Assembly (NCBI GenBank): GCA_900473185.1 | Contig: UCKU01000022.1 | Coordinates: forward strand, 1 to 64,000 | From: Hyphomicrobiales bacterium | GTDB lineage: Bacteria; Pseudomonadota; Alphaproteobacteria; Rhizobiales; Rhizobiaceae | Direction of reading: 5' to 3' | DNA length: 64,000 nt | Shown: in pieces, positions 35,031 to 43,670 of the stretch | Layout of the letters: every line of letters begins with the position of its first letter | Position numbering within the stretch: position 1 is the first letter of the stretch | Translations under genes and position numbers: made by a program | Notes under the pieces: generated by a model | The model's input: only the letters and a program-made list of their open reading frames with translations | The model's database searches: none | What the model was told of the DNA's origin: nothing

Positions 35031-35510
35031 ATGAACATACGTATCGCTCAGGGCGATATCGCCGGGCGTATCCGCTCGATCGTAGCTGATCTTCGATCCC
35101 TCGAAGGCCCACTGCTCCCCATTCTGCATGAGGTTCAGGACGAGTTCGGTTACGTGCCGCAGGAGGCTCTGCCAGTCATCGCTGACGAGCTCAATCTTTC
35201 TCGCGCCGAGGTCCACGGTGTCGTAACCTTCTATCATGATTATCGTGATCATCCCGCCGGTCGGCACGTGCTGAAGCTCTGTCGCGCCGAAGCCTGCCAG
35301 TCGATGGGTGGCGATGCTCTGGCCGAGCGTATCAAGATCCTGCTCAGCATCGATTTTCATCAGACGACACTCGACGGCAGCGTTACGCTGGAGCCCGTTT
35401 ACTGTCTCGGTCTCTGTGCCTGCGCGCCGGCCGCCATGTTCGATGGCGAGGTGCATGGCCGCGTCGATGACGAACTGGCGGCCGAACTCGTCGAGGAGGC
35501 GCGCCGATGA
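35031..35510 (+). CDS. fdsG: NAD-dependent formate dehydrogenase gamma subunit
   Basis: 159 residues from ATG 35031 (GAAGGGAGG upstream). NuoE-like thioredoxin-fold subunit with a [2Fe-2S] cluster held by C84-x4-C89 and C125-x3-C129 (CRAEAC, CLGLC). It passes electrons from formate oxidation within the cytoplasmic FdsABG complex to NAD. It overlaps fdsB by 4 bp, the start of a tightly coupled operon fdsGBA-fdhD-fdsD. Confidence 0.94.
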   Translation: MNIRIAQGDIAGRIRSIVADLRSLEGPLLPILHEVQDEFGYVPQEALPVIADELNLSRAEVHGVVTFYHDYRDHPAGRHVLKLCRAEACQSMGGDALAERIKILLSIDFHQTTLDGSVTLEPVYCLGLCACAPAAMFDGEVHGRVDDELAAELVEEARR

Positions 35511-37063
35511 CTGTGAAGATTTATGTTCCGCGCGATGCCGCAGCGCTCTCGCTCGGTGCCGAGAAGGTGGCAATGGCGATTACCCAGGAGATCGCCGCCC
35601 GCGGCCTCGATGCGACCGTCGTGCGCAACGGCTCGCGCGGAATGTTCTGGCTGGAGCCGCTGGTCGAGGTTGAGATATCCGGGAAACGGATCGGCTATGG
35701 GCCGGTCAAGGCGAAGGATGTCGGCGGGCTGTTCGACGCGGGACTGATGGATGGTGGGGCGCATGCGCTCTGTCTTGGGGAGGTCGAGGACCTCCCGTTC
35801 CTGAAAGGCCAGACCCGTCTCACTTTCGCCCGCTGCGGCATTACCGATCCGCTTTCGCTTGATGATTACGAGGCCCATAGTGGGCTTGCCGGTCTTCGCC
35901 GTGCAGTGTCGATGCAGCCTGCCGATGTCGTCAAGGAAGTCACCGATTCCGGCCTTCGCGGCCGTGGCGGCGCGGGTTTTCCGACCGGTATCAAATGGAA
36001 GACGGTGCTCGATGCCGCGGGTTCGCGCAAATATATCGTCTGCAATGCAGATGAGGGCGACAGCGGTACCTTTGCCGACCGGATGATCATGGAAGGCGAT
36101 CCTTTCGTGCTCATCGAAGGCATGGCGATTGCCGGGCTTGCGACTGGCGCTACGAAAGGCTTCGTCTATACGCGCTCGGAATATCCGCATGCGATCGCCA
36201 CGATGACGCAGGCGGTGGAGATCGCCCGCAAGGCCGGCATTCTGGGCGCTTCGGTGCTCGGCTCCGGCAAGGAATTCGACATGGAGATCCGCACCGGTGC
36301 GGGTGCTTATGTGTGCGGCGAGGAAACGGCGCTGCTCAACAGCCTCGAAGGCAAGCGGGGCATCGTGCGCGCCAAGCCGCCGCTGCCGGCGCATAAGGGC
36401 CTGTTCAACTGTCCGACCGTCATCAACAACGTGATCTCGCTCGCGTCCGTGCCTGTGATCATGGACAAGGGGGCCGCCTTCTATCGCGATTTCGGCATGG
36501 GCCGCTCACGCGGCACCATCCCGCTGCAGATCGCCGGCAATGTGAAATATGGCGGTCTCTACGAAACCGCCTTTGGTCTTTCGCTCGGCGATATCGTCGA
36601 GAAGATCGGCGGCGGCACGGCGTCCGGCCGGCCAGTGAAGGCGGTGCAGGTGGGCGGGCCGCTCGGTGCCTATTTCCCGCGTGCGCTCTTCGATACGCCG
36701 TTCGACTATGAGGCCTTTGCAGCCAAGGACGGCCTTATCGGCCATGCCGGTCTCGTCATCTTCGACGATACGGCCGATATGCTGAAGCAGGCGCGTTTCG
36801 CGATGGAATTCTGCGCGGTGGAAAGTTGCGGCAAGTGCACGCCCTGCCGCATCGGCTCGACCCGAGGCGTCGAAACGGCTGACAAGATTGCCCAGGGTAT
36901 ACAACCTGAAAAGAACCGTGAGTTGCTCGCAGATCTCTGCAACACGATGAAGTTCGGTTCGCTCTGCGCGCTTGGTGGTTTCACGCCCTATCCGGTGCTG
37001 AGCGCCATGACGCACTTCCCGGACGATTTTGCTCCGGTCCCTCTCATTGAAGCGGCGGAATAA
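35507..37063 (+). CDS. fdsB: NAD-dependent formate dehydrogenase beta subunit
   Basis: 518 residues. An N-terminal region precedes a NuoF-like core: the NADH-binding GRGGAGFPTGIKWK, FMN-binding NADEGDSGTFADR and GAYVCGEETALLNSLEG, and a [4Fe-4S] site CGKCTPCRIGS around residue 441. It holds FMN and reduces NAD using electrons from FdsA. It is 3 bp before fdsA. Confidence 0.95.
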   Translation: MTVKIYVPRDAAALSLGAEKVAMAITQEIAARGLDATVVRNGSRGMFWLEPLVEVEISGKRIGYGPVKAKDVGGLFDAGLMDGGAHALCLGEVEDLPFLKGQTRLTFARCGITDPLSLDDYEAHSGLAGLRRAVSMQPADVVKEVTDSGLRGRGGAGFPTGIKWKTVLDAAGSRKYIVCNADEGDSGTFADRMIMEGDPFVLIEGMAIAGLATGATKGFVYTRSEYPHAIATMTQAVEIARKAGILGASVLGSGKEFDMEIRTGAGAYVCGEETALLNSLEGKRGIVRAKPPLPAHKGLFNCPTVINNVISLASVPVIMDKGAAFYRDFGMGRSRGTIPLQIAGNVKYGGLYETAFGLSLGDIVEKIGGGTASGRPVKAVQVGGPLGAYFPRALFDTPFDYEAFAAKDGLIGHAGLVIFDDTADMLKQARFAMEFCAVESCGKCTPCRIGSTRGVETADKIAQGIQPEKNRELLADLCNTMKFGSLCALGGFTPYPVLSAMTHFPDDFAPVPLIEAAE

Positions 37064-37066
37064 GCC

Positions 37067-39946
37067 ATGTCTCTCATTCATGAAATCGACTACGGAACGC
37101 CGGCTTCGAAATCCGAAACGATGGTGACGCTGACCATCGACGGCCGGCAGGTGACGGTTCCTGAGGGAACCTCGATCATGCGCGCCTCCATGGAGGCCGG
37201 CATTCAGGTGCCGAAGCTCTGCGCGACCGATATGGTCGATGCCTTCGGTTCCTGCCGCCTCTGTCTGATCGAAATCGACGGCCGCAACGGAACGCCCGCC
37301 TCCTGCACCACGCCGGTGGCGTCCGGCATCGTCGTCCATACGCAGACGGAGCGGCTGAAGAATATCCGCCGCGGCGTCATGGAGCTTTATATCTCCGACC
37401 ATCCGCTCGACTGTCTGACCTGTGCGGCCAATGGCGATTGCGAGCTGCAGGATATGGCAGGCGCCGTCGGTCTGCGCGACGTGCGCTATGGCTATGAGGG
37501 CGACAACCACGTCAAGGCGCGCAACAGCGGTGAGATCAATCTGAAATGGATGCCGAAGGACGAGTCCAATCCGTACTTCACCTATGATCCGTCGAAGTGC
37601 ATCGTCTGCTCCCGTTGCGTGCGCGCCTGCGAGGAAGTGCAGGGCACCTTCGCGCTGACGATCGAGGGGCGTGGTTTCGGGTCTCGCGTTTCGCCTGGTA
37701 TGCACGAGCATTTCGTCGATTCCGAATGCGTGTCCTGCGGCGCCTGCGTGCAGGCTTGCCCGACGGCGACTCTGACGGAGAAATCAGTCATCCGCATCGG
37801 CCAGCCGGAACATTCGGCTGTCACGACCTGCGCTTATTGCGGCGTCGGCTGCTCCTTCAAGGCGGAAATGCGCGGCGAAGAGCTGGTGCGCATGGTGCCG
37901 TGGAAGGATGGGCAGGCAAACCGCGGCCATTCCTGCGTCAAGGGTCGCTTCGCCTATGGCTACTCAACCCATAAGGACCGCATTCTCAACCCGATGATCC
38001 GCGAGAAGGTGACGGATCCCTGGCGTGAAGTGAGCTGGGATGAGGCCTACGCCCATGTCGCTTCCGAGTTCCGCCGCATCCAGTATCAGTATGGCCGCGA
38101 AGCGATCGGCGGTATCACATCGTCCCGCTGCACCAACGAAGAGACCTACCTTGTCCAGAAGCTGATCCGCGCCGGCTTCGGCAATAACAATGTCGATACC
38201 TGCGCCCGCGTCTGCCATTCGCCGACAGGTTATGGGCTGGGCCAGGCTTTCGGCACATCGGCCGGCACGCAGAATTTCGACAGCGTCGAGCAGTCCGATG
38301 TGGTCGTCATCATCGGCGCCAATCCGACCGACGGCCATCCGGTCTTCGGTTCGCGCCTGAAGAAGCGGCTGCGGCAGGGTGCCAAGCTTATTGTCATTGA
38401 TCCGCGCCGTATCGATATTATTCGCTCGCCGCATGTGGAGGCATCCTTCCATCTGCCGCTGAAGCCCGGCACCAATGTCGCAATCATGACGGCGCTTGCG
38501 CATGTGATCGTGACCGAAGGCCTCTACGACGAGAAATTCATCCGGGAGCGTTGCGACTGGTCGGAGTTCGAGGATTGGGCGGCTTTTGTCGCCGAGCCGC
38601 AGCATAGCCCGGAGGCCATCGAGAAGTTTACCGGCGTGAAGCCGGAAGATTTGCGCGGCGCTGCCCGGCTTTTCGCGACCGGCGGCAATGGCGCCATCTA
38701 TTACGGCCTCGGCGTCACCGAACACAGCCAGGGCTCGACGACGGTCATGGCGATCGCCAATCTTGCCATGGCGACCGGCAATATCGGCCGTCCAGGCGTC
38801 GGCGTGAACCCGCTGCGTGGCCAGAACAATGTGCAGGGCTCCTGCGACATGGGCTCCTTCCCGCACGAGCTGCCGGGCTATCGCCACATCTCCGACGATG
38901 CGACGCGCGATATCTTCGAAAAGCTCTGGGGCGTAAAGCTCAACAACGAGCCGGGCCTGCGTATTCCGAACATGCTGGATGCTGCCGTCGATGGCTCCTT
39001 CAAGGGTATCTATATTCAGGGTGAGGACATCCTGCAGTCCGATCCCGATACCAAACATGTCGCCGCCGGTCTGGCCGCCATGGAATGCGTCGTCGTGCAG
39101 GATCTCTTCCTGAACGAGACGGCGAACTATGCACATGTCTTCCTGCCGGGCTCTACCTTCCTGGAAAAGGACGGCACCTTCACCAATGCCGAGCGCCGCA
39201 TCAACCGCGTGCGCAAGGTTATGACGCCACGCAACGGCTATGGCGACTGGGAAGTGACGCAGAAACTCGCCCAAGCCATGGGCCTCGACTGGCACTATAC
39301 GCATCCGTCCGAGATCATGGACGAGATTGCCGCCACGACGCCGAGCTTCGCTTCGGTCTCTTACGATTATCTCGACAAGATGGGCTCCGTTCAGTGGCCT
39401 TGCAACGAGCAACATCCGCTCGGCTCGCCGATCATGCATGTGGATGGATTCGTGCGCGGCAAAGGCAAGTTCATCCGCACGGAATATGTGGCGACCGACG
39501 AGCGCACAGGTCCGCGCTTCCCGCTGCTTCTCACCACCGGCCGCATTCTTAGCCAGTATAATGTCGGGGCGCAGACACGCCGCACCGATAATGTCATCTG
39601 GCACTCCGAAGACCGGCTGGAAATTCATCCGCATGATGCCGAACAGCGCGGCATTCGCGATGGCGATTGGGTGAAGCTCGGCAGCCGCTCCGGCGATACG
39701 ACGCTCCGTGCATTGATCACCGATCGCGTGGCGCCTGGCGTCGTCTATACGACCTTCCACCATCCGGATACGCAGGCAAATGTCATCACGACGGACTTTT
39801 CCGACTGGGCGACCAACTGCCCGGAATACAAGGTGACGGCGGTGCAGGTTTCGCCCTCCAACGGCCCGTCCGAGTGGCAGGTCGAGTATGACGAGCAGGC
39901 CCGTCAGTCCCGCCGCATCGCCAGCAAGATGGAGGCGGCGGAATAA
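37067..39946 (+). CDS. fdsA: NAD-dependent formate dehydrogenase alpha subunit (Mo-bis-MGD)
   Basis: 959 residues. N-terminal [2Fe-2S] ferredoxin domain (C52, C63, C66, C80), an HxxxC-x2-C-x5-C site (HPLDCLTCAANGDC), two [4Fe-4S] ferredoxin motifs (CIVCSRCVRAC, CVSCGACVQAC), a further [4Fe-4S] site CAYCGVGC, then the molybdopterin oxidoreductase and dinucleotide-binding domains. The molybdenum ligand is a cysteine (about residue 383, in ARVCHSPTG), not selenocysteine. There is no twin-arginine signal, so the enzyme is cytoplasmic and oxygen-tolerant in type. It oxidises formate to CO2. Confidence 0.96.
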   Translation: MSLIHEIDYGTPASKSETMVTLTIDGRQVTVPEGTSIMRASMEAGIQVPKLCATDMVDAFGSCRLCLIEIDGRNGTPASCTTPVASGIVVHTQTERLKNIRRGVMELYISDHPLDCLTCAANGDCELQDMAGAVGLRDVRYGYEGDNHVKARNSGEINLKWMPKDESNPYFTYDPSKCIVCSRCVRACEEVQGTFALTIEGRGFGSRVSPGMHEHFVDSECVSCGACVQACPTATLTEKSVIRIGQPEHSAVTTCAYCGVGCSFKAEMRGEELVRMVPWKDGQANRGHSCVKGRFAYGYSTHKDRILNPMIREKVTDPWREVSWDEAYAHVASEFRRIQYQYGREAIGGITSSRCTNEETYLVQKLIRAGFGNNNVDTCARVCHSPTGYGLGQAFGTSAGTQNFDSVEQSDVVVIIGANPTDGHPVFGSRLKKRLRQGAKLIVIDPRRIDIIRSPHVEASFHLPLKPGTNVAIMTALAHVIVTEGLYDEKFIRERCDWSEFEDWAAFVAEPQHSPEAIEKFTGVKPEDLRGAARLFATGGNGAIYYGLGVTEHSQGSTTVMAIANLAMATGNIGRPGVGVNPLRGQNNVQGSCDMGSFPHELPGYRHISDDATRDIFEKLWGVKLNNEPGLRIPNMLDAAVDGSFKGIYIQGEDILQSDPDTKHVAAGLAAMECVVVQDLFLNETANYAHVFLPGSTFLEKDGTFTNAERRINRVRKVMTPRNGYGDWEVTQKLAQAMGLDWHYTHPSEIMDEIAATTPSFASVSYDYLDKMGSVQWPCNEQHPLGSPIMHVDGFVRGKGKFIRTEYVATDERTGPRFPLLLTTGRILSQYNVGAQTRRTDNVIWHSEDRLEIHPHDAEQRGIRDGDWVKLGSRSGDTTLRALITDRVAPGVVYTTFHHPDTQANVITTDFSDWATNCPEYKVTAVQVSPSNGPSEWQVEYDEQARQSRRIASKMEAAE

Positions 39947-40773
39947 TGACTGAAAGGCCGACCCGCATAAGCGTGACGGAGGTCGCCCGGAGGGGCGGCG
40001 TCATGACACGGGCCGAGCGTATCGTGCCCGAGGAAGTGCCGATCGCCTTTTCCTATGGCGGCAGTTCGCATGCTGTCATGATGGGCACGCCTGGCGATCT
40101 CGAGGATTTTGCTGTCGGTTTCAGCCTTACTGAGGGCATTATCACCGACCGCAGCCAGGTCGCTGGTGTCGAGTTCATCGAGGACGAGAAGGGTATCGAC
40201 GTCCAGGTGACGCTTGTTGATGATGTCGAGGACGCGCTCAGAAAGCGGCGGCGCAGCATGGCGGGGCCTGTCGGCTGCGGTCTCTGCGGTATCGAGTCGA
40301 TCGAGCAGGCGGTCAGGAAGGTGCCGGATGTTTCCAAGACCGAGTTGTCGCTGTCGCATGCCGATGTCGTGCAGGCGATCGCGCTGCTCAACGATTCCCA
40401 GCCGCTGCATCGCGAGACGCGAGCCGTTCATGGCGCCGGCTTCTACATCCCCGGCAAGGGATTGATCGCCGTGCGTGAGGATGTCGGCCGGCACAATGCG
40501 CTCGACAAGCTCTGTGGCGCCGTCGTCGGGGCGGGGGAGGCGGGCGCTTCCGGCGCTGTCGCCGTTACCAGCCGCCTCTCCGTCGAAATGGTTCAGAAGA
40601 CGGCGATCCTCGGCGCGCCGGTGCTGATCGCCATTTCTGCGCCGACCGCACTTGCCATCCGCACGGCCGAGGAAGCCGGCATGACGCTGGTCGCCCTCGT
40701 GCGCGGCGAGGATTTCGAGATTTTCACCCACCCGCATCGCCTGTCGCCCGGAAGCATCGCCGATGTCGCATGA
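39946..40773 (+). CDS. fdhD: Formate dehydrogenase sulfurtransferase FdhD (FdsC)
   Basis: 275 residues. The ATG overlaps the fdsA stop. FdhD delivers sulfur to the molybdenum cofactor of formate dehydrogenase; the sulfur-carrying cysteine pair is in GPVGCGLCGIESIEQ, and the GREDVGRHNALDK-like stretch (VREDVGRHNALDKLCG) and TSRLSVEMVQK are family signatures. Its presence in the operon fits the need for a sulfurated bis-MGD cofactor. It overlaps the small fdsD gene by 11 bp. Confidence 0.95.
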   Translation: MTERPTRISVTEVARRGGVMTRAERIVPEEVPIAFSYGGSSHAVMMGTPGDLEDFAVGFSLTEGIITDRSQVAGVEFIEDEKGIDVQVTLVDDVEDALRKRRRSMAGPVGCGLCGIESIEQAVRKVPDVSKTELSLSHADVVQAIALLNDSQPLHRETRAVHGAGFYIPGKGLIAVREDVGRHNALDKLCGAVVGAGEAGASGAVAVTSRLSVEMVQKTAILGAPVLIAISAPTALAIRTAEEAGMTLVALVRGEDFEIFTHPHRLSPGSIADVA

Positions 40774-41008
40774 TACCAAGACCAAACTCGTCTACATGGC
40801 AAACCAGATTGCAACCTTCTTCAAGACACAGCCCGAAAGCGAGGCTGCGCAAGGGGTTGCGACGCATATCAACAAATTCTGGGAGCCGCGCATGCGGCGG
40901 CAACTCTTCGAAATCCTGGAAAAGCAAGATAACGGCCTCGATGCACTCGTGCTGCAGGCAGCGCCCCTGATCCGGAAACCGGAGCCGGCAGAACAGCCAC
41001 TTCGATAG
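40763..41008 (+). CDS. fdsD: Formate dehydrogenase delta subunit
   Basis: 81 residues, matching FdsD (MSHDTKTKLVYMANQIATFFKTQP, then a helix through HINKFWEPRMRRQLFEIL). It is required for assembly or activity of FdsABG in other bacteria and sits at the normal end of the operon. It overlaps fdhD. A stable stem-loop lies 55 bp after the stop, before the convergent chemoreceptor gene. Confidence 0.92.
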   Translation: MSHDTKTKLVYMANQIATFFKTQPESEAAQGVATHINKFWEPRMRRQLFEILEKQDNGLDALVLQAAPLIRKPEPAEQPLR

Positions 41009-41063
41009 GCCGACGTCGGCGGGCGGTTCTTCGGGGTGCCGACCAAAGGCTATGATCAGTAAG

Positions 41064-41093
41064 AGCTCGTGCCGCCTTTACGCGGCACGAGCT
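41064..41093. terminator. Bidirectional stem-loop between fdsD and the chemoreceptor gene
   Basis: Perfect 12-bp stem AGCTCGTGCCGC / GCGGCACGAGCT with a 6-base loop between convergent genes. No long T-run on either side, so termination efficiency is uncertain. Confidence 0.6.
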
Positions 41094-41110
41094 GTTCGAC
41101 TGAAACTGGT

Positions 41111-42871
41111 TCAGAATACTTCCGAGCTTTCGGCGGCTGGCGCCGCGGCGCCGTGGGCTCTCGAGATGCGGGCAACAAGATGCAGTGCCGGAGCGGCAGC
41201 TGGCTTTGCCGCGTGCCGCGTCGCGGCGATATTGCTGCCGGGGAGCTGGAACTGCGTGAGCAGCCTCCGCAGCGCATCGGCTTCTGCGGCAAGGTTATGA
41301 CTGGCGGCTGTACTCTCCTCCACCATCGCGGCGTTCTGTTGTGTTGCCTGGTCGAGCGTGTTGACGGCCTGATTGATCTCCTTGAGGCCAGTCGCTTGTT
41401 CCCTCGAGGCCTCGACGATCGCCACGACGTTTGAATTGATGCTGGCGACCTGAACGACGATTTCCTCCAGCGCCTTGCCGGTCTGGCCGACCAGTCCCAC
41501 GCCGTTTTTCACGAGTTCGCTCGATGTGTTGATCAACGCCTTGATCTCCTTGGCCGCGCTTGCCGAGCGCTGGGCGAGTTCACGCACTTCCTGGGCGACG
41601 ACGGCAAAGCCCTTGCCGGCTTCACCGGCACGCGCTGCTTCGACACCGGCATTGAGCGCCAGCAGGTTCGTCTGGAAGGCGATGTCGTCGATCACGCCGA
41701 TGATGTTGGTGATCTCGCGGGAGGACTGTTCGATCTGGTCCATCGCCGCGACTGCTTTGCGCACGACGGTGCCGGATTGTTCCGCGCCCTGCTTTGTCTG
41801 TGCAACGAGACGGCCGGCTTCTTCGGCACGATGACTGGAATCGTTGACCGTGGTGGTGATCTCTTCCAGCGCCGCTGCCGTTTCCTCGACGGAGGCGGCT
41901 TGCTGTTCCGTTCGCTTGGAGAAAGAGTCTGCCGAAGCGCCGATCTCGCGTGAACTATCGGCGATAGCGATGGCGTTCTCGCCGATGGTTTTCATCGTCA
42001 CGGAGAGTTTGTCGATCGTTGCGTTGAAATCGTGACGCAACTGCTCCATCGAAGGCACGAAGGCCGTGTCCAGAGTCCGGGTCAGATCGCCTTCGGAAAG
42101 CTGGCGCAGGGCGGTGCCGAGAAGGGCAATCGCGTTCATGCGTTGCGTCACGTCGGTTGCGAATTTCACAACCTTATAGATCCTGCCATCCGCGTCGGCG
42201 ATCGGATTATAGGCGGCCTGGATCCAGATTTCCCTGCCGCCCTTGCCGTAGCGGACGAATTCGTTGGCGATGAACTCACCCTTTGCCAACCGTGGCCAGA
42301 ACTGCCTGTATTCGTCGCTGCGGGCATAGGCGGGATCGCAGAACATGCTGTGATGCTTGCCAACAATCTCCGACAGCGAATAGCCAAGACCATTGCAGAA
42401 ATTTTCGTTGGCCGCGAGGATGTCGCCCGCAGGAGTAAATTCGATCACGGCCTGCGAGCGTGAAATGGCTTCGAGCTTGCCGGCATCCTCGACGGCGCGC
42501 TTCTTGGCCTCGGTAATGTCGGAGGCGAATTTCACCACCTTGAAAGGTTTGCCGTGCTTGAAGACAGGGTTGTAGGAGGCCTGGATCCAGATCTCGCGGC
42601 CGCCTTTTGCCAGGCGTTTGTAAGCGCCGGCGTCATATTCTCCACGGCCGAGGCGGGTCCAGAAATCCCGGTAGCTGGTGGTTGCCGCATAGGCCGGTTC
42701 GCAGAATATGCTGTGATGTTTGCCGGCAATCTCGTTCAGACTGTAACCGAGCGCCTTGCAGAAATTTTCGTTCGCCGTGAGAACATTTCCAGCCAGATCG
42801 AATTCGATGATCGCCTGCGATCTGGAAATGGCATCAAGAACGCATTTCGAATCGGATGATAGACCAAACAT
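41111..42871 (-). CDS. Soluble chemoreceptor with two PAS domains
   Basis: 586 residues from ATG 42871 (GAGGGGACGGG upstream). There is no membrane segment, so it is a cytoplasmic methyl-accepting chemotaxis protein. Two similar PAS units (about residues 10-115 and 135-240), each with GKHHSxFCxPAYA and a WIQASYNP/WIQAAYNP motif, are followed by a HAMP-like helix and the long signalling coiled coil with the invariant hairpin tip FQTNLLALNAGVEAARAGEAGKGF. It ends ..SSEVF, lacking the tryptophan of a CheR-docking pentapeptide. Its close paralogue lies two genes away on the same strand. Confidence 0.92.
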   Translation of the reverse strand: MFGLSSDSKCVLDAISRSQAIIEFDLAGNVLTANENFCKALGYSLNEIAGKHHSIFCEPAYAATTSYRDFWTRLGRGEYDAGAYKRLAKGGREIWIQASYNPVFKHGKPFKVVKFASDITEAKKRAVEDAGKLEAISRSQAVIEFTPAGDILAANENFCNGLGYSLSEIVGKHHSMFCDPAYARSDEYRQFWPRLAKGEFIANEFVRYGKGGREIWIQAAYNPIADADGRIYKVVKFATDVTQRMNAIALLGTALRQLSEGDLTRTLDTAFVPSMEQLRHDFNATIDKLSVTMKTIGENAIAIADSSREIGASADSFSKRTEQQAASVEETAAALEEITTTVNDSSHRAEEAGRLVAQTKQGAEQSGTVVRKAVAAMDQIEQSSREITNIIGVIDDIAFQTNLLALNAGVEAARAGEAGKGFAVVAQEVRELAQRSASAAKEIKALINTSSELVKNGVGLVGQTGKALEEIVVQVASINSNVVAIVEASREQATGLKEINQAVNTLDQATQQNAAMVEESTAASHNLAAEADALRRLLTQFQLPGSNIAATRHAAKPAAAPALHLVARISRAHGAAAPAAESSEVF

Positions 42872-43128
42872 TCCCGTCCCCTCTGAATATGGCGCGTCTA
42901 TTCGCGCCCACCCCCCTGACATCGAAGACCAAACAGGCACGGGTTCGCGGCGTGGAAATGCAGCCGGGCAACGACTACCATTTCCGCCTATCAGAAATCG
43001 TATCGGGTTGATTCTTCACAACCGATGATGATCGGTGGCAGTAAATTTTCTGTATAAAAGCAGATACTAATAAATATGTATTTTGGAGAGAAAATTACAG
43101 GTCGCGCACGTATGGGGAGTTTGGGTAA
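42872..43128 (-). promoter_or_regulatory. Upstream region of the double-PAS chemoreceptor gene
   Basis: About 260 bp without a gene, turning AT-rich beyond 43030. It holds a small palindrome ACCGAT-GATG-ATCGGT (43021-43036). No confident promoter boxes; presumed promoter and leader of the downstream chemoreceptor gene. Confidence 0.35.
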
Positions 43129-43154
43129 CAAAAAACCGCCCTTGTGAGGCGGTT
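43129..43154 (-). terminator. Rho-independent terminator after cheW
   Basis: On the minus strand: stem AACCGCC / GGCGGTT with a 7-base loop followed by TTTTTTG (+ strand A-run at 43130-43135). It ends the chemoreceptor-cheW unit 40 bp after cheW. Confidence 0.85.
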
Positions 43155-43193
43155 CTTCATCTCAATTATTTGGCAGACTGCTTAGTGTGGCGA

Positions 43194-43670
43194 TCAGGCG
43201 GCCAGTTCGTCGGTCTCGTTTTCCTTGAACATCTTGGCGAGGTTCAGGAAGCAGATCATGCCGTTTTCGGAAGCGATGATACCTTCGCAGAAAGCACGAT
43301 CGAAGGAAGCGGTCACTTCCGGAACGGGTTGAACATGGCTGGAAGAAATTGTCAGGATGTCGGAAACGCGATCAACCAGCATGCCGATGACCATATTGTG
43401 CACTTCGGCGACGACAATGGCGCTGCGCTCATTGGCGACAGTGCTCTTCATGCCGAGCTTGTAGGCGAGGTCGATGATCGGGATGACCGAACCGCGCAGG
43501 TTCATGACACCGATGACATCTGCCGGAGAGTGCGGGATCGGCGTCGACGGCGCCCAGCCGCGGATTTCGCGGATGGTCGTGGTCTTCACGCAAAACTCCT
43601 GATCGTGCAGGCGGAAGGCAATGATTTCGAGCGTGTCGCCGCTGAAGCTAGTGGAGTTGATCGTGGCCAT
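43194..43670 (-). CDS. cheW: Chemotaxis coupling protein CheW
   Basis: 158 residues from ATG 43670, which overlaps the TAA of the upstream chemoreceptor gene (TAATG). CheW fold: LEIIAFRLHDQEFCVKTTTIREIRGW, VIGVMNLRGSVIPIIDLAYKLGM (the NLRGxxxPxxDL core) and GMLVDRVSDIL. It bridges receptors to the CheA kinase. Translational coupling suggests it is dedicated to the adjacent soluble receptors rather than the main che cluster, which is not here; no cheA is visible. Confidence 0.93.
   Translation of the reverse strand: MATINSTSFSGDTLEIIAFRLHDQEFCVKTTTIREIRGWAPSTPIPHSPADVIGVMNLRGSVIPIIDLAYKLGMKSTVANERSAIVVAEVHNMVIGMLVDRVSDILTISSSHVQPVPEVTASFDRAFCEGIIASENGMICFLNLAKMFKENETDELAA

Noticed and set aside
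37964..39763. A 599-codon minus-strand frame opposite fdsA.
   Set aside because: fdsA carries complete cofactor motifs on the other strand; the antisense product shows no recognisable fold.
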